DNA of 64,000 nucleotides from Cytobacillus gottheilii (GTDB taxonomy: Bacteria > Bacillota > Bacilli > Bacillales > Cytobacillaceae): the NCBI RefSeq assembly GCF_001636345.1, contig NZ_KV440945.1, forward strand, positions 3,057,354 through 3,121,353, given 5' to 3'. Numbering within the stretch: the first letter of the stretch is position 1; every line of letters begins with the position of its first letter. Made by a program: the position numbers and the translations under genes. Positions 52,655 to 61,229 of this stretch are shown here, one piece after another. Below the pieces are notes generated by a model that was not told the DNA's origin, searched no databases, and saw only the letters and a program-made list of their open reading frames with translations.

Positions 52655-53923
52655 TTAAGAACTCAATTTCTTATTTTCTTCTGCCAGAAATACTTCTGGA
52701 TAGCCATAGCTTCCATGCTCACTCATATCAAGACCCATAATTTCTTCTTCTTCCGTTACACGAAGGCCTCCAAGTGCTTTTTTGATAACAAAAAGAACTG
52801 CAAACGATACTGCAAATGCAAATGCTCCTGATACAGTAACACCTAATGCTTGAACACCAAGCTGTGTAAAGCCACCTCCATAGAAAAGTCCTGCCTGACC
52901 AACCGATGCAAGCTCTGGAGTTGCAAAGAACCCAGTAGATAAAGTTCCCCATATACCGGCTGCTCCATGAACAGAAAGTGCGTAGATCGGATCATCAATT
53001 TTTCTCTTTTCAAAGAAACGCGCACTATAGAATACAAGGATACCAGCAACTAAACCGATCACAACTGCTGCCCATGTATCTACGAAGGCACACGACGCTG
53101 TAATGGCTACTAGGCCGGCTAAAGCTCCATTAAGCAAAGTCGGCACGTCAGATTTACCTAAAACCATCCAAGAGATCAGGGCTGCTGCAACAGCTCCAGC
53201 ACCTGCTGCTAAATTTGTGTTAAGAGCTACAAAACCGAAAAACCCTCCATCAACAGAAACAGTACTGCCGGCATTAAAGCCGAACCAGCCTACCCATAAA
53301 ATTAAAACTCCTAATGCAGTATAAACCTGATTATGACCAAAAATGTTATTTGGAGAGCCATCTTTATTGTATTTACCGATACGAGGTTTCAATAAAATGG
53401 TTGCCGCTAAAGCAGCCATTGCACCTGTTAAGTGGACAACTGTTGAACCTGCGAAATCTTGTTTACCATGTTCCGCCAGCCAGCCGCCTCCCCAAATCCA
53501 GTGAGCAACGACTGGATAGATAATTGCAGAAAAGATTATCGTGAAGATAAGATATACAGATAATTTCGCTCTTTCTGCAAATCCTCCTAAAGCAACCGTT
53601 ATGGATATTCCCGCAAATGCTAATTGAAACACGAAGAATACAGCTGAAGATAACCCCATTCCCTCAAGTTCCTGACCTGAGTAGAAGAAATTCGAGAACC
53701 CGACTAAGAAATTTGCATTATCTCCGAATATAAAACCAAATCCTACTGCCCAGAATACAAGTGAAGCAAGGCCAAACGTAACAATTGTTTTACCTGCGAT
53801 ATGCCCTGCATTTTTCATTCTTGTAGATCCTGCTTCCAGCATAATGAATCCGCCAATCATAAAAATAACTAAAATTGCACTAATCATGACCCACAAGCTG
53901 TTCATTAAAAACGTGGCATCCAT
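52655..53923 (-). CDS. amtB: Ammonium transporter AmtB
   Basis: A 422-residue, 11-helix Amt-family channel. Signatures: GGFIMLEAGSTRMKNAGHIAGKT, the D-x-AGSTVVHLTGA segment with one pore histidine, GWFGFNAGS, and the late SVHGAAGIWGTLSTGFF with the second pore histidine. It carries NH4+ at low external concentration. No glnK (PII) gene is adjacent, unlike nrgAB in B. subtilis. A perfect TnrA/GlnR box lies upstream, indicating nitrogen-limitation control. The ATG follows AAAGGGGGAA. Confidence 0.95.
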   Translation of the reverse strand: MDATFLMNSLWVMISAILVIFMIGGFIMLEAGSTRMKNAGHIAGKTIVTFGLASLVFWAVGFGFIFGDNANFLVGFSNFFYSGQELEGMGLSSAVFFVFQLAFAGISITVALGGFAERAKLSVYLIFTIIFSAIIYPVVAHWIWGGGWLAEHGKQDFAGSTVVHLTGAMAALAATILLKPRIGKYNKDGSPNNIFGHNQVYTALGVLILWVGWFGFNAGSTVSVDGGFFGFVALNTNLAAGAGAVAAALISWMVLGKSDVPTLLNGALAGLVAITASCAFVDTWAAVVIGLVAGILVFYSARFFEKRKIDDPIYALSVHGAAGIWGTLSTGFFATPELASVGQAGLFYGGGFTQLGVQALGVTVSGAFAFAVSFAVLFVIKKALGGLRVTEEEEIMGLDMSEHGSYGYPEVFLAEENKKLSS

Positions 53924-53944
53924 TCTTTTTCCCCCTTTATTTTA

Positions 53945-53984
53945 TGTTATATTTACTAACTATTTGATGTTAGATTATATAACA
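53945..53984 (-). promoter_or_regulatory. TnrA/GlnR boxes of amtB
   Basis: TGTTAGATTATATAACA (53968-53984) fits the TnrA/GlnR consensus TGTNANAWWWTNTNACA at every fixed position. A second, imperfect copy (two mismatches) is TGTTATATTTACTAACT at 53945-53961. They lie 22-61 bp before the amtB start. The rest of the roughly 300-bp gap up to the SASP gene holds no other clear element. Confidence 0.88.
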
Positions 53985-54223
53985 TTTATTAATTAACTCT
54001 TATTTTACTCGAAAATAAAAAGAAGTCAACACGAAATTTTAAATTTTCCGAAATTTATGTCAGAATATCTTCCATGACTTTTTTTCATCTACATACCTCC
54101 CTTAATTGCGGGTAAAATAGAAGTAGCAATTCATGATTATAAAAGTGAGGATTCTTTTTTCATAAAAGGCTTCTAAGCTTGAGTAATGATGAATTGTGAC
54201 TACCTTGTTGGGAGTGATGGATC

Positions 54224-54412
54224 ATGGCAAGAAACAAACTTTTAGTACCCGGTTCTGAAAATGCTTTAGAGCAAATGAAGCAGGAGATTGCAGGGGAGTT
54301 TGGTGTACAGCTTGGTGCAGACACGACCTCAAGAGCAAACGGTTCTGTCGGCGGCGAAATGACCAAACGTCTCGTCGCATTAGCGGAAGAACAGTTGAAA
54401 AATCAGCAATAA
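54224..54412 (+). CDS. Alpha/beta-type small acid-soluble spore protein (second copy)
   Basis: A 62-residue paralogue of the SASP at 11244. It has [20 protein letters not shown], the GPR site region [12 protein letters not shown], and the C-terminal [20 protein letters not shown]. It binds and protects spore DNA. GGGAGTGATGG precedes the ATG and a strong terminator follows. The two copies differ mainly in the first helix and the C-terminus. Confidence 0.96.
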   Translation: MARNKLLVPGSENALEQMKQEIAGEFGVQLGADTTSRANGSVGGEMTKRLVALAEEQLKNQQ

Positions 54413-54414
54413 AT

Positions 54415-54446
54415 AAAAGGGATGCCAGTAATGGTATCCCTTTTTA
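54415..54446 (+). terminator. Terminator of the second SASP gene
   Basis: AAAAGGGATGCCA faces TGGTATCCCTTTTT around GTAA. It may also serve the convergent HxlR gene. Confidence 0.92.
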
Positions 54447-54452
54447 TCATCC

Positions 54453-54833
54453 TCATTGTGGTATTTGATCTTTCTCATTTAAAATACTTTCTTCTAAGTA
54501 TTGCGATTTATCTCCATAGACATTTGTTATATGCGTCTCTCCCCATGCACATAGCAGATCCAAAATGGATTCCAGACTTTCTCCATATTCACTTAGTTCA
54601 TATTCAACTTTTGGCGGTATTTGGTTATAGACAATACGGTTAATAACTCCGTCTTCTTCAAGCTCCCGCAATTGCTGCGTGAGCATTTTCTCCGTAATAT
54701 TCGGCATCAGCCTTTTTAACTCACTTGTCCGTTTTTTACCGTGTGTCAGATGACATAGAATCACACACTTCCACTTACCTCCGATAACCTCAAGCGTAGC
54801 TTCGACACCAATGTTATATTTCTTTTTCTTCAT
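54453..54833 (-). CDS. HxlR-family transcriptional regulator
   Basis: A 126-residue winged-helix dimer of the HxlR type (YNIGVEATLEVIGGKWKCVILCHLTHGKKRTSELKRLMPNITEKMLTQQLRELEEDGVINR). Two cysteines (KC, LC) sit near the position of the redox-sensing Cys of YodB/HypR, so thiol sensing is possible. It is divergent from an MFS pump with a long inverted repeat between them. It probably represses the pump and possibly the following aldo-keto reductase, as in electrophile-response systems. That is inferred. Confidence 0.9.
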   Translation of the reverse strand: MKKKKYNIGVEATLEVIGGKWKCVILCHLTHGKKRTSELKRLMPNITEKMLTQQLRELEEDGVINRIVYNQIPPKVEYELSEYGESLESILDLLCAWGETHITNVYGDKSQYLEESILNEKDQIPQ

Positions 54834-54875
54834 TTTCTTTTCCCTTCCTTCTGATAGGCACCAAAAGGTTCCTAT

Positions 54876-54910
54876 CGTACTTTTTAGTTTCTATATTACA
54901 AAAAAGTACG
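54876..54910. promoter_or_regulatory. Candidate HxlR operator between divergent genes
   Basis: CGTACTTTTT (54876-54885) and AAAAAGTACG (54901-54910) are perfect 10-bp inverted repeats 15 nt apart. They lie 43 bp from the HxlR start and about 104 bp from the MFS start. Confidence 0.65.
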
Positions 54911-55013
54911 TTCTTCTCTTTTTAAAACTTATATCCCATAATAGCTTTTGCACACCGATCCATACTATACCACTTTCATAAGGAGTGGAAAATACAATTC
55001 AGGAGGAAAATGC

Positions 55014-56201
55014 ATGAAAAAGAAAAATAATCAATTCGCTTTGTTAGCATTGGCTATAAGCGCCTTTGCTATCGGAACTACAGAGTTCATCAGTGTGGGT
55101 CTTCTTCCTCTCATTGCAGAGGATTTAAATATAAGTCTTCCGATCGCAGGATTAACAGTATCCATTTATGCGTTAGGCGTTACGATCGGGGCACCGATTC
55201 TAACTTCCATAACTGCAGCAATTCCCCGCAAAACATTGCTGATTTGGATTATGATCATATTCATTATCGGCAATATCATTGCTGCGACTGCTGCTAACAT
55301 CGGAATTCTGCTGATCGCACGGCTGATTTCAGCCTTTTCTCATGGCGTATTCATGTCAATCGGCTCAACCATCGCAGCTAGTTTAGTTTCACAGGACAAA
55401 AGGGCTGGCGCTATCTCGATCATGTTCACTGGGTTAACAGTAGCTACTGTAACTGGTGTCCCATTCGGAACATTTTTAGGGCAGCAATTCGGATGGCGGC
55501 TTGCATTCATTGCTATCGTTGTAATCGGTATAATCTCGCTGATTTCAAATTACTTCTTAATCCCAGGCAACATGCCTCGCGGAAAAGCAATAAAATTAAC
55601 TGAACAGTTCAAGCTATTTAAACAAAAACAATTACTGCAGCTATTTCTCATTACAGCTTTAGGTTATGGCGGAACCTTTGTTGTATTTACCTTTTTATCA
55701 CCGCTTTTGCAGAACGTAACTGGTTTTAAAGAAAATACAGTTGCTCTTTTATTATTGGTTTACGGTGTTGCTATTGCTATCGGAAATATGACAGGCGGAA
55801 AGTTAGCTAATAAAGACCCTCTTAAGGCACTGTTTTTCATGTTTATCATACAAGCAGCTATATTATTTATCTTGCCATTTAGTGCACCATATAAAATAGC
55901 AGGTTTAGTGACGATCATGTTCATGGGTTTATTCGCCTTTATGAATGTTCCCGGTCTCCAATCCTATGTAGTGGTTCTTGCGGAACGATATGTCCCCAGT
56001 GCAGTTGATGTAGCATCCGCTGTTAATATTGCTGCCTTTAACGCAGGAATTGCCATTGGTTCCTATGCAGGCGGTCTAATATCAGATCATATGGGTTTAA
56101 TCCATACAGGCTGGGTTGGCGGAATTATGGTATTAGCAGCAGCAGTATTGACTGGCAGTAGTTTAAAAGCAGAAAAGGCCTATCATATCAAGGTAATTTA
56201 A
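55014..56201 (+). CDS. MFS efflux transporter (AraJ/DHA1-like)
   Basis: A 395-residue, 12-helix major facilitator. The N-terminal half has the DHA1-type FALLALAISAFAIGTTEFISVGLLPLIAEDL and the motif-C-like GVPFGTFLGQQFGWR. The second half starts around residue 205 after a basic loop. The ATG at 55014 follows AGGAGG; the longer reading frame upstream lacks a ribosome site. Substrates in this subgroup include drugs, sugars and purine analogues. The adjacent HxlR regulator points to drug or electrophile induction. Confidence 0.9.
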   Translation: MKKKNNQFALLALAISAFAIGTTEFISVGLLPLIAEDLNISLPIAGLTVSIYALGVTIGAPILTSITAAIPRKTLLIWIMIIFIIGNIIAATAANIGILLIARLISAFSHGVFMSIGSTIAASLVSQDKRAGAISIMFTGLTVATVTGVPFGTFLGQQFGWRLAFIAIVVIGIISLISNYFLIPGNMPRGKAIKLTEQFKLFKQKQLLQLFLITALGYGGTFVVFTFLSPLLQNVTGFKENTVALLLLVYGVAIAIGNMTGGKLANKDPLKALFFMFIIQAAILFILPFSAPYKIAGLVTIMFMGLFAFMNVPGLQSYVVVLAERYVPSAVDVASAVNIAAFNAGIAIGSYAGGLISDHMGLIHTGWVGGIMVLAAAVLTGSSLKAEKAYHIKVI

Positions 56202-56335
56202 TAGTCCAATTCAAGAACTCTTTAAAACATAGCTTTTTTTTGAATTTCAGGAGGTGATTTTTCAATTTCCTTATAAAAAAGCCTTGAAACCGAAAGATTT
56301 AAACATATATATAATTGATATTGGAGGAAAAACAA

Positions 56336-57181
56336 ATGACAGCAAAAAATTTACAAGATAAAACAACTCTTCATAATGGTGTTCAAATGCCTTGGTTCGG
56401 TCTAGGTGTATTTAAAGTAGAAGAAGGTCCTGACACAATTAGTTCAGTGAAAGCAGCCATTAAGAATGGATACTTAAGCATTGATACGGCTGCGGTTTAT
56501 CAAAACGAGGAAGGCGTTGGAGAAGGGATTCGCCAAGGATTAGCTCAAAGCGGATTGAAACGGGAAGAATTATTTATCACTTCTAAAGTATGGAATGCAG
56601 ATCTTGGCTATGAGGAAACATTGGCAGCTTATGAAGCAAGCCTCCAAAAGCTTGGATTAGATTACTTAGATCTTTATTTAATACATTGGCCAGTTGCCGG
56701 AAAATACAAAGCTGCCTGGAAAGCTCTTGAAGAGTTATATAAACAAGGACGCGTAAAAGCTATTGGAGTAAGTAACTTTCAAATTCACCACCTCGACGAT
56801 TTAATGGCTGAAGCTGAAATCAAACCAATGGTGAACCAAGTTGAATTGCATCCGAAATTAACTCAAATGGAATTACGCACCTTCTGCAAGCAGCACGATA
56901 TTCAGATTGAAGCATGGTCACCATTAATGCAAGGTGAGCTATTGTCTCATCCTGAGCTGATTAAGATTGCTGAATCACACGGTAAATCTGTTGCGCAAGT
57001 GATCTTGCGATGGGATCTTCAAAACGGCATCATCACCATCCCTAAGTCAATTAAGGAACATCGAATTATCGAAAACTCAACTATTTTCGATTTTACGCTT
57101 ACACAACAAGAGATGGAAGCTATTAATGGATTAAATGAGAACAGACGAGTTGGACCTGATCCAGACAACTTTGATTTTTAA
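56336..57181 (+). CDS. yvgN: Aldo/keto reductase, YvgN-like (glyoxal/methylglyoxal reductase)
   Basis: A 281-residue NADPH-dependent AKR. The catalytic tetrad is visible as Asp50, Tyr55 (SIDTAAVYQNEEGVG), Lys84 (ITSKVWN) and His117 (LYLIHWP). The NADPH site is IPKSIKEHRIIEN. The sequence follows B. subtilis YvgN along its length (LHNGVQMPWFGLGVFKVEEG; VNQVELHP; EAWSPLMQG). The ATG at 56336 follows GGAGG. It lies 134 bp after the MFS gene on the same strand, so the two could form an aldehyde or electrophile detoxification unit. Confidence 0.93.
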   Translation: MTAKNLQDKTTLHNGVQMPWFGLGVFKVEEGPDTISSVKAAIKNGYLSIDTAAVYQNEEGVGEGIRQGLAQSGLKREELFITSKVWNADLGYEETLAAYEASLQKLGLDYLDLYLIHWPVAGKYKAAWKALEELYKQGRVKAIGVSNFQIHHLDDLMAEAEIKPMVNQVELHPKLTQMELRTFCKQHDIQIEAWSPLMQGELLSHPELIKIAESHGKSVAQVILRWDLQNGIITIPKSIKEHRIIENSTIFDFTLTQQEMEAINGLNENRRVGPDPDNFDF

Positions 57182-57208
57182 GATAAACCCTTTTTTCAAA
57201 AAGCAGAG

Positions 57209-57246
57209 AAAAACCCGAACCATTCTAAATTGGTTCGGGTTTTTTC
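57209..57246 (+). terminator. Terminator of the aldo/keto reductase gene
   Basis: AAAACCCGAACCA pairs with TGGTTCGGGTTTT, then TT. Its CCCGAACC...TTCGGCTGAA sequence resembles the dispersed hairpins at 5495 and 13141. Confidence 0.93.
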
Positions 57247-57369
57247 GGCTGAAGCTCAAAAAACTCATTTTATTTAATAAAAATTCTTAATTTTGTTCAT
57301 GCAGAGTGAAACTAAATTTCCATTTTCTCGTATATATAGCAACAAACAAATGATAAAGAGGTGTTTCTT

Positions 57370-57489
57370 ATGAAAAAGAAAAGAAATCGTAAAAAGGAGA
57401 CCTATTTTGATGTAGCAATCGAGCTGATTGAACCTCTTTTTGTCCTCTTCCGTTACTTAATTCGCGGTGCGTTAAAGCTTCTAGAATAA
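57370..57489 (+). CDS. 39-residue basic/amphipathic mini-protein
   Basis: MKKKRNRKKETYFDVAIEL opens the protein, and a hydrophobic helix (about residues 16-38, IELIEPLFVLFRYLIRGALKLL) follows. AGAGGTG precedes the ATG. The basic head and single helix suggest peripheral or monotopic membrane binding. I recognise no family. It lies 107 bp upstream of the Spo0E gene on the same strand, so a sporulation link is possible but unproven. Confidence 0.6.
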   Translation: MKKKRNRKKETYFDVAIELIEPLFVLFRYLIRGALKLLE

Positions 57490-57596
57490 ATATGTACCAC
57501 TTTTGACACATATTTAGTTATTATTTACTTTTAAAATAGCGTTCGTAATGTTAATATTGTGGCAATCAAGACTATTTTCCTAAAGGAGTGTTTAGC

Positions 57597-57794
57597 ATGT
57601 TAACTTTACAATCTCCAAATGACCTAGTCGGCCAACAGGAATTAAGAGAAAGAATCGATTTTCTTCGTGCTAAACTAATTAAAACCGGCTTGGAAAATGG
57701 TTTCCAACATGTCCAAACGTTAAAAATCAGTCAAGATCTTGATGAACATATTGCACAATATCAAATTTATTATCAGCAAAATTCCCGTCAATAG
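57597..57794 (+). CDS. Spo0E-family aspartyl-phosphate phosphatase
   Basis: This 65-residue phosphatase dephosphorylates Spo0A~P and delays sporulation in related systems. The family pattern is clear: RERIDFLRAKLIKTGLENGFQHVQTLKISQDLDEHIAQYQ, with the signature SQDLD at residues 45-49. AAAGGAG is 8 nt before the ATG at 57597; a GTG three codons earlier is disfavoured. B. subtilis relatives are Spo0E, YisI and YnzD, and which one it matches is not decidable. Confidence 0.92.
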   Translation: MLTLQSPNDLVGQQELRERIDFLRAKLIKTGLENGFQHVQTLKISQDLDEHIAQYQIYYQQNSRQ

Positions 57795-57823
57795 CTTTTA
57801 GACTTTTACAGATTCTAAAAGCT
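57793..57823. terminator. Hairpin shared by convergent spo0E-like and gtaB genes
   Basis: AGCTTTTAGA (57793-57802) pairs with TCTAAAAGCT (57814-57823). It overlaps the end of the spo0E-like gene and the last codons of gtaB, because the two genes end 3 bp apart. Confidence 0.65.
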
Positions 57824-58679
57824 GCTTCATATAGTCCATTACTTCTATTTTCATATCCTCTCTTTGCAGAGCATAATCGATTGTAGCTTTTACATACCCA
57901 AATTTGTCCCCAATGTCATATCTTTCACCTTCAAATTCGAAGGCAAAAACCTCCTGACTTTCGTGCAGAACATTGATCGCATCCGTTAATTGCACTTCCC
58001 CTCCAGCTCCAGCAGGAAGATTGGCTAAAATATCAAAAATCTCCGGTTTTAATATATATCTGCCTGAAATGGCAAGATTGGATGGAGCTTCCTCTATTAA
58101 CGGCTTTTCTACTAGCCTTTCAATCGCTAAGGCTTCTTCTTCATGATCTTTGTTTCGCGGCTGAATAATCCCATACTTATGAACTTCTGTCCAATCAACC
58201 CGCTGAACACCTACAATGGAAGAACTGTATCTGTTAAACATTCGAATCAATTGCTGAAGGCACGGCTCCTGAGAATTAACAATATCATCCCCAAGCAAAA
58301 CGGCAAATGGCTCATTGCCTATAAATCGGCTTGCACAAAGGATTGCATCCCCAAGTCCTCTTGGTTCTTTTTGGCGGATATAATGAATATTAGCCAAACA
58401 AGATATTTCCTGAACCGTATTTAACATTTCCAGCTTGGACTTTTTAAATAACGTTTCTTCCAGCTCATAAGATTTATCAAAATGGTCCTCAATTGCCCGC
58501 TTTCCTCTTCCTGTCACAATAATGATGTCCTCAATCCCTGACTGTACCGCTTCTTCAACGATAAATTGGATCGCCGGCTTATCGACGATTGGCAGCATTT
58601 CCTTTGGCATTGCTTTTGTAGCAGGCAAAAATCTTGTTCCAAGACCAGCAGCAGGTATAATCGCTTTTTTAACACTCAT
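57798..58679 (-). CDS. gtaB: UTP-glucose-1-phosphate uridylyltransferase
   Basis: A 293-residue nucleotidyltransferase that makes UDP-glucose for teichoic acid glucosylation and glycolipids. Motifs: IIPAAGLGTRFLPATKAMPKEMLPIVDKP (nucleotide loop), IIVTGRGKRAIEDHFD, AVLLGDDIV (metal Asp) and EVQLTDAI. The second ATG (58679) has GGAGG at better spacing than the first (58682). Length fits GtaB/YngB/YtdA (about 290). It is monocistronic and convergent with the Spo0E gene. Confidence 0.95.
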   Translation of the reverse strand: MSVKKAIIPAAGLGTRFLPATKAMPKEMLPIVDKPAIQFIVEEAVQSGIEDIIIVTGRGKRAIEDHFDKSYELEETLFKKSKLEMLNTVQEISCLANIHYIRQKEPRGLGDAILCASRFIGNEPFAVLLGDDIVNSQEPCLQQLIRMFNRYSSSIVGVQRVDWTEVHKYGIIQPRNKDHEEEALAIERLVEKPLIEEAPSNLAISGRYILKPEIFDILANLPAGAGGEVQLTDAINVLHESQEVFAFEFEGERYDIGDKFGYVKATIDYALQREDMKIEVMDYMKQLLESVKV

Positions 58680-58909
58680 CATATTCCTCCTAATGAACCA
58701 TTATAAAAACGCTCGCAAAAATTAAAATTGAATAGCACACCCATTTATATGCAATTTCTTCAATTACCTATATGGTTCCTGCTTAAAAATTATTCATTTA
58801 CAATTATTTAACAAACAGTGTCTTAACATTGAATTTACAAGGATCTTAAAGAAGCTTTATATTTGTGCTTTAACATAGGGGTATAGTTATTCTTAAGGAG
58901 CTGATAGCG

Positions 58910-58966
58910 ATGCTTGAATCATTAACAAGATTAGTGGTTTTAACGATCATCTGCGTGCTTGTTTAA
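58910..58966 (+). CDS. 18-residue hydrophobic peptide (micro-ORF)
   Basis: AAGGAG 9 nt upstream of ATG starts MLESLTRLVVLTIICVLV. After a short polar head, nearly all residues are hydrophobic, enough for one short membrane helix. It has its own promoter-like and terminator elements, leaving a 3' untranslated part of about 170 nt. The layout resembles small membrane peptides or type I toxin mRNAs, but no antitoxin RNA has been identified and no family is recognised. Confidence 0.45.
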   Translation: MLESLTRLVVLTIICVLV

Positions 58967-59112
58967 GGGGACCGCTTTTTCTATCTGCATTATCGTTCAG
59001 TTTTTCCATTATGGCTGAAACTTGACGACCTTCATATGAACATACTTTGCATGACTTCCACACTATCATACACTTACATAAAGCCTTTCCTGCTATTATA
59101 CTTAACCTATTT

Positions 59113-59142
59113 AAAGCACTTCGTAGAAAAGTGCTTTTATTG
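59113..59142 (+). terminator. Terminator of the micro-ORF transcript
   Basis: AAAGCACTT pairs with AAGTGCTTT around a short loop (CGTAGAA), followed by TATTGTT. No annotated gene other than the micro-ORF ends here. Confidence 0.75.
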
Positions 59143-59485
59143 TTCGATTAAAAGTAAATTCATTTACAAAATAATTTTTCAATCCGCAAACGGCTTATTC
59201 CTCTCATAAATGGCCTCAAATTTTGACATTTTCATTTCTAGCAAGGTAAAACTATTCTGAATTATGGCGCTCTATAAACCTATGATTATTAACAACTTTC
59301 CTCTTTCTTTTATTAATCTGCTAACCTGATTAATATTTATTTGCAATTTGCTCTATTCAGCTAAAAGATCATTAACTTTTTGTAAATATCGTAAAGATTC
59401 CTTTAATCAAAATACTGAATTGGTATAATATGATTTACCGCTAGTCACAAATGACTCATTTTTATATCAGGGAAGGAATTTTTAG

Positions 59486-61045
59486 ATGATAAAAATCAAC
59501 ATACTTGTCACAAGCGATTTGCACGGAAATGTCTTACCGATTCATTATGGCAGCAATGAGTATTCCAAGGTCGGTCTTGCAAAGATCTCAACCCTAATTA
59601 AAAGAGAAAAAACAGAAAACAAACATACGATTTTATTAGACAATGGCGATCTCATCCAAGGTACACCTCTTACATATCATTACGCACGCTATATGAACCA
59701 TAACAAGAACCCGATGATCATGCTGTTGAACGAACTTTCTTATGATGCTGCTATTCTAGGAAATCATGAGTTTAATTACGGTATGGAGATATTAAATCAG
59801 GCTGTAGAAGAAGCCCATTTCCCATGGTTATCAGCAAATATTATCAGCAAGACAACAGGGAAGCCGTACTTTGGAAAGCCGTATTTCGTAAAGCAAATAG
59901 AAGACCTGAAAGTAGCCATTTTAGGCCTGACCACTCACTATATTCCAAACTGGGAAAATCCTGAACATATTAAAAATCTAACCTTTCATGAAGCTCTCGA
60001 GACTGCACGTGATTGGGTGAAGTTCATCCGTGAAAACGAAAAACCGGATCTATTGATTGTTTCCTATCACGGCGGCTTTGAAAAAGATCCTGTTACAGGA
60101 GAACCAACAGAAGCTTTAACAGGAGAAAATCAAGGATATCGAATCTGCACTGAGATTGAAGGTATTGATGTATTAATCACAGGACATCAGCATCGAAAGC
60201 TTGCTGGAGAGATAAACGGAGTTACGATTGTTCAGCCTAGCTTTAATGGACAAGCATTAGGAAAAATAACCATTACTCTTGCCAAAGAGAAAAATAATTG
60301 GGCAATTAAAGACAAAAAAGCCATACTGCTGGAAACAACTGAAGTTGAAGCAGATGCTAGAAGCATAGATCTTATTCAAGTTTATGAAAAGGAAACACAA
60401 GCATGGTTAGATCAGCCCATTGGAAAAGTATATGGTGATATGACGATTCCAGATCCATTAAAAGCCCGGTTAAAAGATAATGCACTTGTTGAATTTATAA
60501 ACAAAGTACAAATGGAGATTGCCAATACGGAGATTTCTAATACTGCCCTTTTTAATAATGAATTAAAAGGTTTTAAAGAGAAGATCACAATGAGAGATAT
60601 CGTATCGAATTATATTTATCCAAACACATTAACTGTCATTCGTATCACAGGGCAAGATATAAAAGATGCGCTTGAAAGAAGTGCTGGTTATTTTATGGTC
60701 AATAATGGTGAGGTCGCTATTAGTCCTTCCTTTAGCACACCTAAGCCTCAGCATTATAATTACGATATGTGGGAAGGAATTGACTACATTTTAGATATAT
60801 CAAAGCCTGTTGGGAACAGGGTCATTAAATTGAAAAAGGATGGCTTCGATATTGATTTAACAGCGGAATACGATGTTGTCATGAACAATTATCGTGCTGC
60901 CGGGGGCGGAGATTATCATATGTTTAAAGACAAACCCGTCATTAAAGAGATCTCTCTGGATATGTCCGAGATTCTTGCTAATTATATTCTTGAAAGAGGC
61001 AAGATTGAAGCTTCGGTAAATGAGAATTGGAAAGTTATTTGGTAA
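59486..61045 (+). CDS. 5'-nucleotidase/2',3'-cyclic phosphodiesterase family metallophosphoesterase
   Basis: A 519-residue enzyme with an N-terminal metallophosphatase domain (VTSDLHGNVLP; LLDNGDLIQGTP; ILGNHEFNYG; SYHGGFEKDP; ITGHQHR) and a C-terminal 5_nucleotid_C domain from about residue 320 (AGYFMVNNG; VVMNNYRAAGGGDYHMF). It has no signal peptide or wall anchor, unlike the exported YfkN/CpdB type, so it probably acts inside the cell on nucleotides or nucleotide sugars. It is monocistronic. Confidence 0.9.
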   Translation: MIKINILVTSDLHGNVLPIHYGSNEYSKVGLAKISTLIKREKTENKHTILLDNGDLIQGTPLTYHYARYMNHNKNPMIMLLNELSYDAAILGNHEFNYGMEILNQAVEEAHFPWLSANIISKTTGKPYFGKPYFVKQIEDLKVAILGLTTHYIPNWENPEHIKNLTFHEALETARDWVKFIRENEKPDLLIVSYHGGFEKDPVTGEPTEALTGENQGYRICTEIEGIDVLITGHQHRKLAGEINGVTIVQPSFNGQALGKITITLAKEKNNWAIKDKKAILLETTEVEADARSIDLIQVYEKETQAWLDQPIGKVYGDMTIPDPLKARLKDNALVEFINKVQMEIANTEISNTALFNNELKGFKEKITMRDIVSNYIYPNTLTVIRITGQDIKDALERSAGYFMVNNGEVAISPSFSTPKPQHYNYDMWEGIDYILDISKPVGNRVIKLKKDGFDIDLTAEYDVVMNNYRAAGGGDYHMFKDKPVIKEISLDMSEILANYILERGKIEASVNENWKVIW

Positions 61046-61135
61046 CTGCCAGGAGAACAAGCTAATATTGCTTTTCTGGATTAGCATCTGCCTCAATTTT
61101 TTCTTGTATTGTAAAATAAACTTTACGGAAGACAT

Positions 61136-61183
61136 AAAAAAGAAGTCAGCTCTGGTTGATTGCCAAAGCTGACTTCTTTTTTA
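61136..61183 (+). terminator. Terminator of the nucleotidase gene
   Basis: AAAAAGAAGTCAGCT pairs with AGCTGACTTCTTTTTT around a 15-nt loop. The T-run is strong on the plus strand. Confidence 0.93.
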
Positions 61184-61229
61184 AAATATCAGGAGCTTTT
61201 ATAAACCTCTAAGGCTTTTTCAGAAGGTT

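Larger units (their letters stand above)
58680..59485. other. Long intergenic region holding a micro-ORF transcript
   Basis: The 806 bp separate gtaB from the 5'-nucleotidase gene. They contain a promoter-like pair (TTTACA at 58834-58839, 18 nt, TATATT at 58858-58863), an 18-codon ORF (58910-58966) and a terminator hairpin at 59113-59142. A short independent transcript of about 270 nt is therefore likely. The remaining 340 bp before the nucleotidase are AT-rich, with TATAAT at about 59425 as a candidate -10 for that gene. Confidence 0.55.

Noticed and set aside
54948-55013. Longer start of the MFS transporter
   Set aside because: The extra residues are polar, lack a ribosome site and precede AGGAGG for the ATG at 55014.
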